Positions 21,901-33,849 of a stretch of 64,000 bases of DNA are shown here, piece by piece. The DNA lies in assembly GCF_963169125.1 (NCBI RefSeq), contig NC_084793.1:45317578-45381577 (forward strand), in the 5' to 3' direction. A model generated the notes under the pieces. The model was given only the letters and a program-made list of their open reading frames with translations. It made no database searches and had not been told where the DNA came from. This DNA comes from Humulus lupulus. Taxonomy: Eukaryota; Streptophyta; Magnoliopsida; Rosales; Cannabaceae. Made by a program: the position numbers and the translations under genes. Numbering within the stretch: position 1 is the stretch's first letter; each line of letters opens with the position of its first letter.

Positions 21901-22459
21901 ACGTTTGGAATTAACCAAATGTGAAAACTCAACAGGTTTGGAACAAACCAGCAAAAAAAAAAAAAAAAAAAAAACTAATCGATGATAAGTAGGAACCTAA
22001 ACCTACTTCGGGATAAGTCGAGATCGAGGCTGGAATATCTTAAAGAAAAATAGTTTCAAACTCTTAACCTTGGAATGAAAACCGAGGACGAGGAAAAGTA
22101 ACTAAGCAAAAAAAAAAGATATAACCAAACCATTCACGTTACATATCATATAAGTACTTTCGAGTTCATGGTTAAAGTAACATCCGAATTTGATGAATAA
22201 CGAGGTCGGGAGTGGATAATTTGAACAAACTGTGCATGAATGCATTGAGCTTCGAACCTAAATCCACAATATGTTTGTATGAATAAATAAACATAAATGA
22301 TTCATCCATAAAAAATGTGCAAAATATTTCGAGCCAAGAAATTTAAAGCATATGAAAGTCAATGTTAAAAGAAATTGTATCAGCCCCATGGGCATAAATT
22401 AAAATAGTTACAAAAATCAGGGGACGCAGCCCCAATAAGTGATTTCCCCGAGATCAGAT
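21901..22459. other. Noncoding spacer between repeats and antisense gene
   Basis: Contains a run of about 20 A (21952-21974) and AT-rich sequence. It is the 3' flank of both the sense pol transcript and the antisense gene. No coding region seen. Confidence 0.5.
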
Positions 22460-25232
22460 TTAAGGAAGAGGAGTCTCCTTGGCCTTCTCAGCATCAGTAG
22501 CACCGGACCCCCTAGGACAAATAGCATGACTATCCTTCTGAGCAGCCTCTCGAGCAGCTTCACTTGCCTCAAGACGAGCATTCCACCGCTCAACATATTT
22601 GGCCTCGAGAGGGCCCAGGAAGCAGGTATCGAGGTCAGCATTATCAGCCCAAAGTTTTTACATGGCTTGGTTGACCGCTTTCTCCTTCTGATCCTTAAAC
22701 TCGTCCAGGAGGCGGGCCTTCTCGCTCTCCATGATGTCGAAGGTGGCAGATTTCTCCTCTTCGAGCTTGGCATTGGCCTTCTCAAGACGAGTCTTCACCT
22801 GTTCAAGCTCGGCATTCGTCTTCTCCAGCTCCTCGAGACGGGTCTTCATTTTTTCAAGTTCAGACTTCGAGTCCTTGAGTTCGTCAACCATTTTAAGCTC
22901 GAGATCCTTCGACTTTTGGGCCAGAGACATGCTCGTGTGTACCTCGTTGGTCAGCTTATAGTTAAGTTGTGCTGAGACGACAAGGGCCTGAAATACGAAG
23001 AACGAATTAGATCGCGAGCTGAGATACAAACATTTAAAGGAGAGTTGCGAAGGTTACCGCGGCAGTAAGTTCGATACTCTTATCATAAAGAGTATTGCAG
23101 TCCGAGGCCTTGTGCATGAGGTCCCAATGGTCGGCACCGAAGCCTGAAAAGCTCTGACCCACTCGAGAGAGGACATCCGAGCTGAGCATAGCCCCTTGGG
23201 TCCCAGCAGTGCCATCAAGCACGAACTCCTCAATATGAGGTCGGGCCGTCGGCAGCTGGACCTTGGAGACAAGAGGTTTCTTCGGGGGCCGACCGACTGT
23301 TATTTGAGTATCGGTCGGAGGAAGCGAGAGGGGCGTGGTCGAGCCAGACACATCAACCTGGACAGTCGGTTCCGCGGTTGTGCTCGCAGTAGTCTGGGCC
23401 GTTGGGGTCATCTTGTGGCGTCTGGGGATCTTGGATGGTCGGTCGGACTTCCGCGGTATTCTCGGACGTTTGCTCTTCTGAGCTTCGGCTCCCCCATCGC
23501 TAAAAAACACAGCGTCGAGATCGGGATCCATGGCACCTGCGCAGTTCCAATCTAAGTTAGACAATGATAATAAGTTTGGAAAGAGAAAAGAAAACCAGGT
23601 AAAGAAAAGACCTAACTGGAACTCTTCCCCGAACTAGAGCTCGGGGACCATGAAATTCCCCCATCTTCAGAAGAAGCAGGGGGAGGACCTTCCCTATAGG
23701 TGGGTGATAACCTCGAAAGGTCCCTATAATCGTTGGTCCCGTACTGAACAGCTATCCCGTTCCACACCTCGTCCGTAGTATGCATGGTGTCGTACTTCCC
23801 GAGCCCACTATCAAACCTATGAACACAGTCGTCTACCCAACTCCATATGTAGAAATGGTATCTATTATGTGGGCATGAGACTAACCTATTGGGCTTATGC
23901 TTTAGTAGAGTGGGGGACCACATTCTCGAGGTAGGGAGGGCTTTACCTTCATCCGAATCTGGGCTCGAGGCTTCGTCATTGGCCTCGTTCCCCGATGGCG
24001 GACTCCTCCTACGGGCTGGAAGTAGGGGCCTTGCCTCTCTCCTCGGAGGAAGGACGCCTGTGGGTAGAGGCACCTGCTCCCAAAGTTCATACTTTTTATT
24101 GGACCAGTCAGAGGTGGACTGGCCCTCCCCCAAAAGTCCGCACTTTCGGAGCCTATCCTCGTGTAAAAGGTATAAGAGAGACCTCCTGCCATGGGGGAGT
24201 TGGAGCAGGGTCTCTCTATGCTCCTTCATTGTCTCGTCAGGAGTGGGACGCTGAAAATTGGCTGAAAGACAAGACATATTTCTACTAAGTACGGATCTAA
24301 GAGCTAAAATCTCGAGCACAAAAATAAAGATAACGAGAATACTTACGAATCCGCCTGAACGAGTAGTGTCGAGACGGGGACAGACCGTCTGTCCAGAAGA
24401 AGGCCCTTTTGAAATCAGGCGGATGATTGGGAAGATCTTCAAAGACCTTCTTCTCCTTGGGATAGCTCGAGAGATAATAAAAGCCATCCCCTCCCCGAGC
24501 TCGGGAGGGGTTACTTTTCAGACAAAAGAGATACAAAATCTCTTGAGGCGAAGGTCCTTTCCACCCCATCTCGTGGTATAAGGACCTCAGGGCAGACAGC
24601 ACCCTGTAAGAATTGGTGTTGAGTTGGAATGGGGCCAACCCAACGAAATCTGTGAAGTCCTTGAAAGAAGACTTCAAGGGCAACAGTGCTCCCGCCCTCA
24701 TGTGTTCCTGGCTCCACGTTGCGTACTTCAACCTGGCGTCATGGCCCCCAGGGGCGAAACAGCTTCGTTCATGGTCGACCGGAGCTCGACACTTCAAGGA
24801 GCCTGACAGGCTGAGGCCGTGGAAAGCCAGGATTTCAGTTATCTGACTAGTTGTGGTAACTGAGCTCCAATAGTGCTCGGCCTCAAACATTTCTCTCCTC
24901 GGCTGCGAGGAAGAAGGTTCCCCCATTAGTGAAAATTGGAGCTCTCCTGGATGGTATGCGACAGTGACCTTTAGTGCAGGGTCGAGGGGAATCGGCCTAG
25001 GTCCTGAATTGGATTCCGGATAGAGGGCCTCCCGAAGAACTCTCCTCTTCCCCTCTATGACCTCGTCTATCTGGCGGTGGTAATGAGCTCGAATATCCTC
25101 CTGCTCGCGCGCAAGCTCGTACTCCCTTATCCGACGTTGATTCCGGGCGAACAGCGATTCTGGGCTCGGGGTTTTTGGCTCGTAAGGGATTGCCAGCAAC
25201 GACCCCCACCGTCTTTCCAGATTCTGTGACAT
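22460..25232 (-). CDS. Element A antisense gene: spliced, PF04195-like domain plus coiled coil
   Basis: Coding exons read on the minus strand: 25232-24347, 24261-23617, 23536-23058 and 22987-22460. Each junction has GT/AG ends (for example attc|GTAAGT...tttcAG, 85-bp intron; gcg|GTAACC...tttcAG, 70 bp) and keeps frame. A fourth intron lies in the 5'UTR (25233-25731), so the ATG directly follows an acceptor. The first exon includes MRAGALLPLKSSF..FVGLAPFQLNTNSYR, which resembles the 'putative gypsy type transposon' family (PF04195). The middle is Pro/Ser/Lys-rich and basic. The last exon is a Lys/Glu/Leu coiled coil. A TAA at 22658-22660 (Tyr in B) would remove the last about 66 residues. The molecular role is unknown. 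Antisense extra ORFs are known in Tat elements; the exon model is my inference. Confidence 0.75.
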
Positions 25233-25942
25233 CTAGCGAGAAAGAAAAAATGGTGAGGGCCATGCATGCAAGAGTTGCGAGCTCGAAGTTACGAGCTCGG
25301 GGTTTAGGAACAAAACAAGCTATATATTAAGGCCCTTATTAAAGAGTCAGGACGTGCGTTCCACGAGAAAGGAAGGAGAGTAGATAATTTTTTGAAAATC
25401 CCGAAAATCAAGGGAAAAAAGAGTGGCGGTTAACCAGAAAAGGCAGCCTTGGGTTTCGTGCATTTGTCAAGGCCAATGTTTTTTACCCAAAATCTTGGTG
25501 TACAAGAAATGTCTCTTATAATTTTAAAACCCAGAAAACAGGAATCTTGTTCAAACATCAAAACTGGATATGAACCAGTGATGTAAATTCAATGTTGGGA
25601 GTCTAAAAAAGCACAAGAGCCTATCGGATAGAAACCTCCTATCATATTATGCTAAGGATGTAAACTAGTACATACACAGACACAGCAAGAACAAAAACTA
25701 ACAAAATGAAAAACAAAGATTGCATACTTACACAATAATGGCGATTGCAGAGAGATTGTCGATTGAAGGAGAGGTTGCAAATAAGAACTCACGGACTCGA
25801 ACAAACCAGGGTTTCTTTGTTTCTTTGGCTGAGAAAACATGCACAAGATAGAAACTTTACAGGAAGGTCTCTGGTTTCGTTTTTTCTTCTTTTCTTGCTT
25901 CTGGTGAACGAAAATAAAAAAGAAGATAAAGAGTGGGGTCTC

Positions 25943-25952
25943 GTATATATAG
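25943..25952 (-). promoter_or_regulatory. TATA box for the antisense gene in element A
   Basis: On the minus strand ctatatatac, then gagaccccactc. Element B has acctatatatacaagactcc at the matching place. It is followed on the same strand by a leader of about 190 nt ending in a strong donor (tgt|GTAAGT at 25731-25726). Confidence 0.6.
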
Positions 25953-26200
25953 ATGGAAAAAGGGGGATTAATCTGGGGCGTTGAATGAAATCCTTGCTAG
26001 ATCCAACGGATGGGGATCAATGACAAGATGGCGCCGAAAAGGTTGCAGACGGATGATCGTGGGCATGTTTCTAAGGTACTCAAGTACCAAAAATGAGCAA
26101 TACCTGGCTGACGCGTGTCCATTTTCAAAAAATGTATGACGGTATGGTTCCCGAGGAAAGTAGTTCAAAAGTTTCCTTCTCTTAGGATTCGAACAAATAC

Positions 26201-26216
26201 TTTTGAGGGGGCAAGA
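26201..26216 (+). promoter_or_regulatory. Element A polypurine tract
   Basis: ttttgagggggcaaga lies immediately before the 3' LTR. The same 16 bases precede the 3' LTR of element B (complement at 49151-49166). Confidence 0.85.
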
Positions 26217-27013
26217 TGTTGTACCCAGTTTTCGAGCCATGTTAAATGTGACCTCGAAAGCTGGATTCACAGCAAATGAACTCGTATAGTTTGAAGCATG
26301 CTCCAGGATTAAATATCGAGCCTACAAAACTGAGACGACCTCGATTATGGTGACCTCGAAATATTTACGATCTCGAAAGGTAGTTTCCGAGACGCATCTA
26401 TCTTCAGGAATGACCTCGGATCAGGGGTTCCGAGCCCTGACGCGCATACGATCTCGAAAGACATGTGACCTCGGGAGATGTCGTTAGCTCGAACGATGAT
26501 GTGAGACCTGGGAGAATAAAGCCTCGGAGATATATGATAATAACTTTGAATATCTACAAGTGTTGTCCACAAGAGACGCAGTCTGCATTTATTATTGTAA
26601 ATCCCCTAGAATCGTGAGATATTATTTGATTAGTTATACGCCCCCTGGTCTCCAGGGGACGTTTCCTTTTATATCTGATTATAGGCATCTAAAGCCATTT
26701 ATTTTATTTACACAAAAAGAGTAACTACCCAAAATATGTGGGATAGTATTCTGCAGCCTTCTCTATAAATAGAGAGGTCATGCACCATTGTAATGGACCG
26801 AAATTCTGAACCTTGAGAGAAAACTCTGAAGAATTCATGCTTAAGAATTTTCAGAGATAATCTTGAGTTTAATAACAGAGACTTGTGGACTAGGCAGATT
26901 TAACTGCTGAACCACGTAAAAATCGTGTGTTTGTATTGTCATATTTTAATTGGCCATTATCAGTTATTGTTTACGTGCTCTCCTTTCACTGTTGACGAAA
27001 AACGGCGTCAACA
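26217..27013 (+). repeat. Element A 3' LTR
   Basis: 797 bp, the same length as the 5' LTR, with about 11 substitutions by eye (one transversion) and no indels. Followed directly by the target duplication atttc (27014-27018). Confidence 0.95.
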
Positions 27014-27018
27014 ATTTC

Positions 27019-29479
27019 ACATTAACAGACTCAAATTAATATATTAGCATAAAAACAATTAAAAAAATACTACAAAAGACCCTAAAATACTATTTTCTTA
27101 ATTAAGATGTAAACTTAAAAGTAATAAAATAATTCTATATCCTAGAGTTATCATTTGCTCTTATGATGATGAATCACCAAATCATGAAATGAGTTTTTCT
27201 TCTTAAGCTAGTTTGTTTTTTAAATTTTACAAGTATGTTTGATGGGTGATCTTTCACATTATTTGCCTTCTTGCAATATCACTATACAATTCATTTTTTT
27301 TAAAGCTTGGTAGAGCAATCGATGAGAGAAAAAATCAACGAAAACTTTTGCTCAAAGACCCCTTTGTGGGAAATTTACAAAGTCAATAGAGAAGTCATGT
27401 TGTAATTTTCTATATATTTTTTTGATTTGTTTTGTTTGAACTTCTTCTTATTTCTTAAATCTTTGGCGACTGGCGTTAAGGGCGTTTATGCTTGTTTTAA
27501 GTGTTAGTTTAGTTATCTTAATTACTTTGTGTGTTTTGGTATGTTTAATTTGCTGTCAAACCTTTTTTGTTTTGTTTTTTAAATTTTACCATGATGGACT
27601 TTAATGAAGTTCCTACTAGTGTCATTTGCGTTTAAGGAGGCTCATTTGAAAAAAAAAACTAAAAAAAGAGAGAAAAAAAAAGGCAAAGGATTAGTATTAA
27701 CTAAACCGTTTGATAAATTGATAATATTTTAATTGATGTGAGAATTTTTTATTGAGGAGATAAGATAGATACATGATAAAGGGATAGGTGATCTCGCTAG
27801 GTTTGTCCTGTTATGATGTGACTGTATTGAGATTGTGTGCGATGCACTTTCCTAAGAAAAATGCACAAAAGATATTCCTTAGACCGATCTACAGCGTGCT
27901 TTTGATCTTAAGCTCTACTCATTAACTTAGAGTTCATAATTGGCAAGCTCAGGTCAAGGAGGCTATTTCAAGACAAATGTGACGTGTAAAGTTCCCAGGT
28001 TGCATGGTGTGCTCACCCCAAAGATGCATACCAAAACTCTTGAAGAGTTATGCATTCCATCAGAGGTGTTCACAGGAATGAGCTAGGGTTATACCCTAAC
28101 AATGTACAAAGGATGAGCTCATAGTGGGCTTATGCTCATGACTACTTATATGGACCTTTCAATTGAGCTTAGAAAATTACTCTTAATATACACAACATTT
28201 AAATAAAAAAAGAAAAGAAAAGAAAGAAGTTATATTTAAAAGTGAATAGTATATTTAGTTCATTATTTGAGTGTTTAGCTTAATTTGTTACTAAAGTAAA
28301 TTATTTGTTTTTAGTAATAAAATATTAGAGTTCATATATAATTTAAGATTAAAAGATAGCTGATCTAACTTGTACTATTACAAAATAAATTGGATTAATT
28401 TACAATTACACTCCATATTAGATTATCAAAATATAAAATTTATACTTAATAAATTATATTAGTTATATTTTTAAATGTGTACTCCAAATACTCCTAATCT
28501 TTATATATACTTTCATTTTTCTTTACAATGTATCAAAGAGAGAGTAGATCCATCTAAAGAAATTACATGTAGTGCCCAAATTTAGTTAGTTCATCTTATG
28601 TTTACCTAAAATTTTAAACAGTTAATTATAATGCCCACTTTTTTAATCACAATGCTTATTTTACCTTTTCTAGATTTTGAAATATAAATCACAAACTTTT
28701 GAAATGTAAAATACAACTATTTAAAATGTAAACCACAATCTTTTAAAATATAAACTATTAGGCTTTGAAATGTAAATTACAAGCAAAAAATGTAAACCAC
28801 ACGTTCATAAATATAAAACAGAAGCCTAAAAATGTAAGCCAGAAGTATTTTAGTCACTTCGTCTCTAATTGTGAGTATTAATTATAAAAATAAATTGTGT
28901 GACTATTTATAATTAATAAAAGATAAAAGTGAGTAGTTTTCAAAAAATTTTCATCTAAATGCAATGACACTACTCGAACTAAAGGGTTTTTTTTTCATAA
29001 ATATGGATTAATAGTTTTTTTTTTTTTTTACATAATGTGGTTTTTTTTTTACTTTTTCTTAAAATCTCGAATTTTTTTATTCCTATATAACTTAAATTTT
29101 CATAAAACCCTAAATTACTTTCCTTTTCCTTTCTTCTCTCTCTCTCTCTCTCCCCCTTTCTTCATATGTCGATCTTTGCTCTCTCCTTCTTTTGTGCTAC
29201 AATTGCTCTTCACCACTGCTTCTCCAACTTTGGCGACACCATGGACAAGAATTGTGGGTCGCTCTAGCAGCGCCGACGGTGAGTTCTTCAAGCTCCAAAT
29301 GAGCGACATTCATTGAATGATTTGAAAGCTATTAAAAGAAAAGGAGTGAACAAGACCAAAGATGAAAGATTTGAAGTTAGAAAGCTATGAAATTGTTCAA
29401 ATTAGCCATGAAACCAAACTAGTAATCGGTAGATCGATATCACCTGTATATTTTGTTTTTGTTTTGAAGTTTTTATGCT
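27019..29479. other. AT-rich intergenic DNA, no gene recognised
   Basis: No open frame with a recognisable domain. The 93-codon frame at 29035-29316 reads a T-rich then CT-rich tract and is probably chance. It holds the short degenerate repeats at 28675-28850. The last five bases before 29480 (atgct) are a target duplication. Confidence 0.55.
28675..28850. repeat. Degenerate short tandem repeat (aaatgtaaaccacaa type)
   Basis: About eight imperfect units of 20-25 bp built on (a)aatgtaaa(c/t)(c/t)acaa separated by 'ctttt' or 'ttaaa'. AT-rich and noncoding. Confidence 0.6.
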
Positions 29480-31392
29480 TGATAACTCTACAAAATAGAG
29501 TTATTTTACCACTTTTTATGTGCTAATTGTTGCTTAATTCTTGAGTTTTTAAGTAATTTATTAAGTTTTTAAGTAATTTTGAATTTATTAGTCTTATCAT
29601 GATTTTATATATTTTTGTGTGTTTTTATAGTTATTTTGTTGTAATATATTGTAGTTTAATTATTTGAATTATTGTAGTTTAATTTGTGGTAAAAAAATGT
29701 TATATTATTGAGCTTAAGTGTTAAATATAAATTAAGTTATAATTAATATTTTCAAAGAATTAGCTTGATTTATTTTATAATTGAAAATATTTGAATTTGA
29801 TTTAATTTGTGTTTATTTTGTAGGGAGTAAGTTGTATTTTTTTGGCTTTGAAAAATAAAGAAAAGAAAGGAAAACAAGTGACAAATTTGAAAGAAAATAT
29901 CTTGAGATGTGGCATTTTTCTCCACAACCACTTGGGCCTCCTTCAGCAAACTAGGCCCACGCCCAAGAAGCCCACCTGCCTTCCCACGTTCAGCACTCCA
30001 TCAGCCAAGTTCAATTCATCCTTGCTTCAGCAATTCACTAATGTCCCTGCGCCACAAGCCGCCACCTGTCCAGCCTCCAACTTCTCCTTCAGCAAGCCAT
30101 GCACCAACAAATGCCAGTGCCCAGCATTCGGCCCAAATCCCAGCCGCATGCCTCCAACACGCCCCAGCACCCACCTGCCATAAAGCAGCCCCAAACTTCT
30201 TTATTTTGCATTGAGCCCATAAATATCAATGTTCATTTGTCTCATTTTCTCCAAAAATACCACATTTTTACTCCACTTTCTACACTTTTTACCCCAAAAC
30301 ATAATTATTACACCATATAATTTATCCCTATTTGTCATATTATAATTAATTTAATCAATTTAATTAATTTGAATTGATTATTTTAATACCACTTTTTGGC
30401 TATAAATAAGGGAGTTTGGTGTCCATTTGAGAGGGAGGTTACTCTACACAAAGTTTCTACACATTCAAAACCTCTCAATTCTCTTCATCTTCTTCTTCTT
30501 TTTATTTTTTTCTATGTATTTTTAGAGGAAAAATTTGGGGGTTTCTCCTCCAAATTTTCCTATTTATGTTTGTATTTATTATTCTAGTTATGAGTTTCTA
30601 ATCTTTTTAAGATTATTAAGGTGATGATGAAACAATATGTAACTAGATAGTGTTTATTTTGTATATTGATTTCCCATTTTGTGCAACAAAGCTTATGGAA
30701 TTTTCTTCTTCAAATATCTTCTTTCATCTTAAATATCATGTATTTTGGATTGTAAGCACATATTTAAACTTTGTTCTTCATTAGTGCAAATACATAATAT
30801 TCTTTGTGTAAGATGTGTCATTAAATTGTACACATCCATGCTTAGAACAAAAATATTATGTTTTGCCTTATAAATAATATTCATTGATTTATTTGTTATT
30901 TCATTAAATTGATTTACACTAAATGCTTTGAAATTATAATTTTGAAAAGTGAAGAAAAATCATATCTTTTTATAAGTAATTTGTGCTTAAAATTATAAAT
31001 CTACTTGGAAAATGATAGTTTGATTTATTTTAACTATCACTAAAACTTGGGAATCAATGTACTTATAAATATTATTGAACTTATATTTTGTGGATTTTAA
31101 TCCTTAATAATCTTATTTTACCATCTTCATTTCTATTATTAATTTATGTTATATATATTGTTTTTAATTTTTTTATTATTATCTTTTATTTTATTTTTAT
31201 TATTACAAATTCTCATCAATTTTTGGAACTAGGTTAGAATTTATTAATTTTGGTTTAAAATAGTTCTCTTTTTCGATTTTAAGACAACTCATTTGGGTGC
31301 GATATTCTTGCTTACACGAACACTATTGTATAATACGATTCGTGCGCTTGCGAGTTATAAATATTTAAAACATACCCGTTTTGGGTTCATCA
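29480..31392 (+). mobile_element. Solo LTR, about 1.9 kb, with intact target duplication
   Basis: Begins tgataactctac and ends gggttcatca. Both sides carry ATGCT (29475-29479 and 31393-31397), a 5-bp target duplication. It has a TATA box in a typical plant LTR setting (ggctataaataaggga, about 30400) followed by a C/T-rich leader. No gag or pol similarity is visible inside. The 113-codon frame at 29842-30183 is Pro/Ser-rich without a domain. A solo LTR is the simplest reading; a noncoding LARD-type derivative is possible. Confidence 0.8.
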
Positions 31393-31639
31393 ATGCTATT
31401 TAGTGTTTTTCTATTTAATAAAAAGACTGGATGGTTAGAATGTTAACATCGCTGGGTGGTGTTTCTATGTGATAAATGTATTTTTTTTTTCATTCTAAGC
31501 TTCTTTCCAATGAACATTCTCACTAGGAAAACTTGTAGTGGTGAGAGTTGTGATCGTTAAATGTATGTACACAATTTTACTAATTTTCCATTTCATTTTT
31601 TCTGAAGCTTAATTTTTAAGGATTATTTCTGGAGAATAA

Positions 31640-32165
31640 AGTATATATATTTATATATACCAAATTTGCAATGAAAATGTAAAAAGAATAATAACAAAAA
31701 GTAATTTAGTATTTTTTTTAACACTATAAAGTAACTTTGAATAATTACAAGCATTACAACGAAAGTCATAATGAATAACTAATACTTTGTAATCTATAAA
31801 AATAACAAAAAAGTACAATAATAAAAAAATAACTTTGTACTCTTTAGATACCATCAAAATAACCCGTAAATAACAAAGATAACAATAAAAAGTTACCTGT
31901 AAATATAATAATAAAATTTAACCTGTTACTTTTTAGACTCCATTAAGTAACCTAACACTTTGTATTCTATAAAAATAATAAAGACAATAATAAAAAGTAA
32001 CTTTGTATTTTTTAGACACCATAAAAATAACCTAGAATATTACAAGCATAAAAAAGATAACAAAAAGTTACCTCAACTAAGAGTAACCTAAGACAATAAT
32101 AAAAACTAACATTTTACTTTTTTGACTCCATTAAGTAATTTGATACTTTTTAGATATAATAAATG
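31640..32165. repeat. Diverged repeats rich in agtaac/gttacc
   Basis: Phrases such as aaaaagtaactttgta(c/t)tttttagacacc(a) and ataaaaataacc recur several times (about 31700, 31820, 31930, 32000, 32110) with irregular 100-160 bp spacing. Looks like an old, decayed tandem duplication. No coding sequence. Confidence 0.45.
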
Positions 32166-32171
32166 GTAGGT

Positions 32172-32536
32172 AACTATTTGGTACCCTGTGTTTTTGCAAA
32201 ATATCATTTTAGTACCTTGTGTTTACAATAATGCTCATTTGGTACCCTGTATTTTGAAATCGTACAGATTTGATACCCTCAACTCAAATTTAATTAATAA
32301 AATTTTACAAATTTAATCAAAATGCTCTCAATTATATAAGTTCCAAATTTATAATTAATTACTTAATTACATATAATTGATGACGGCTTGGTCACATTGA
32401 CAAAATTTTATATATCAAATCAAAGTCTAGGGTACTAAATATGTATGATTTTAAAATATAGGGTGTCATATAAGCATTATTGAAAATAGATGATACCAAA
32501 ATGATACTTTGCAAAATCACAAGGTACCAAATAACT
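32172..32536. mobile_element. MITE-like element with long terminal inverted repeats
   Basis: About 65 bp at the left end (aactatttggtaccctgtg...caataatgct) match the complement of the right end (agcattattg...ggtaccaaataact), with a few mismatches. The total is about 365 bp and AT-rich, with no coding capacity. The ends and the length fit a nonautonomous DNA transposon. I cannot define a clean target duplication, so the superfamily is not assigned. Confidence 0.7.
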
Positions 32537-33015
32537 AAATTTCCTATAATAAAAGTAACCAAGAATATTAAAATTATAACAAAGTCAACAAAAGAAAGTA
32601 ATCAAGTAATTTACAATTGAGAATTATAAATTGCACCTTATATAACTACAATATCAAAATTATAACAATACTATTTCTGTTAATATCATTCTTATACTTA
32701 AGAATATATATTAAATGTATTTATATGCACATATTTTTTTTTATCGACCACCTTTATTACGCAACAAGTAGTTTCATAATTCATGAAGGCTTGCAACTAT
32801 AAAGTAGATCATTATTGAGATTGGTGTAGCATTTGGTTTGCTTCTTTTTAAAAAACTTAACAATATGGAAATATTTTTCTATACAATTAGCTTAAATTAA
32901 GAAAAAGTCATAGATTAAAAAAAATCATAACATATGTATATTTATGAAATGAGAAGAAAAAATTCCATATTCCACATAATTTGTTGAGATATTTTAAAAA
33001 ATATGGCTTTTATAC

Positions 33016-33737
33016 TGTTGATGCAGTTTTTCGCCAACAATGTATTAAGAAATAATAAGATAGATTAGTGCTTAATAAACCATAAAAAAAATAAACGAAT
33101 TCACTCAAAAACACAGAATTTTTACGTGGTTCAGTGATTAAAATCCACATAGTCCGCGAGTCTATATTATTGCTGTTTCTCTCTCTCTCTCTCTCTATTT
33201 TGGCAGAGTTTCGGCATTACAGAATAATGGTCCCCTTTCCTGTCCAATATTTCCAGTATTTATAAGGGAATTTCATGGACAGGTTTGGGTAACCGCGTGA
33301 GTCAATCACACATTTACATAATTATTACATTTAATACAAATAATTCTCATTTATATTGGGATATGATTTGATCACAAGGTAAATATACTTCTAATATCTG
33401 GGATATTAAATATGACAGTCTGGTCATAAATATACGTATAAATGGATCCCGAGTCTCTGGGGATCCGCAGGTATGCAATATACTAGAACTACCACGAGAT
33501 GGATATCTCCTCCAAGCTTGTGCTTTGACAACTGTTTTAATATTCTGAGCTCGTGCTTCATAGCTTTCATATCCCTAGCTTGGGTTAAACCTAGGACGCA
33601 CGCGTGACCACGTGAAACTCGAGTTGTCCACGTGGATAATAAGCAGATATCATTCCCTTGGTTATTTCTCCGTATATTTATTTGCTAGTTGTACCCAAGC
33701 TGAGTGAATGAACTCGGGCTAAAATTAAGGTACAACA
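33016..33737 (-). mobile_element. Solo LTR related to elements A and B
   Basis: Starts tgttgatgcagtttttcg and ends ggtacaaca. These are diverged forms of the element B LTR start (tgttgacgccgtttttcg) and of the complement of the element A LTR start (tgttgtaccc). Inside, tttttacgtggttcag and tagtcc(g/a)cgagtct match B. Flanks tatac (33011-33015) and tataa (33738-33742) look like a target duplication with one change. No internal region is present, so this is a solo LTR of a more distant relative. Confidence 0.8.
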
Positions 33738-33849
33738 TATAATATCAATATGCAAAAATATGATAATTATACTTTTCTTAATTTGTATGGGAAAATCTAT
33801 TAAAGAAAAAATTAAAGTATGAGAAATACAATTAGTAGCTAACTAAAAT

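Larger units (their letters stand above)
14476..27013 (+). mobile_element. Element A: complete Ty3 Tat-lineage (Retand-like) LTR retrotransposon
   Basis: 12.5-kb element bounded by two 797-bp LTRs and the 5-bp target duplication ATTTC (14471-14475 and 27014-27018). Order: LTR, primer site, gag-protease, leaky-type stop, RT, RNase H, archaeal-type RNase H, integrase, 68-bp tandem repeats, a spliced antisense gene, polypurine tract, LTR. The second, archaeal-type RNase H and the antisense extra gene place it in the Tat lineage (Retand, Grande and relatives). By eye the two LTRs differ at about 11 of 797 positions, nearly all transitions, which implies a recent insertion. Several nonsense codons and an integrase deletion make this copy defective. 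Confidence 0.93.

Noticed and set aside
22417..22785. Minus-strand 122-codon Arg-rich frame
   Set aside because: Out-of-frame shadow of the last exon of the antisense gene. The correct frame matches element B's coiled coil.
29842..30183. 113-codon Pro/Ser-rich open frame
   Set aside because: Lies within the U3 of a solo LTR upstream of its TATA box. No motif, and a second frame overlaps it.
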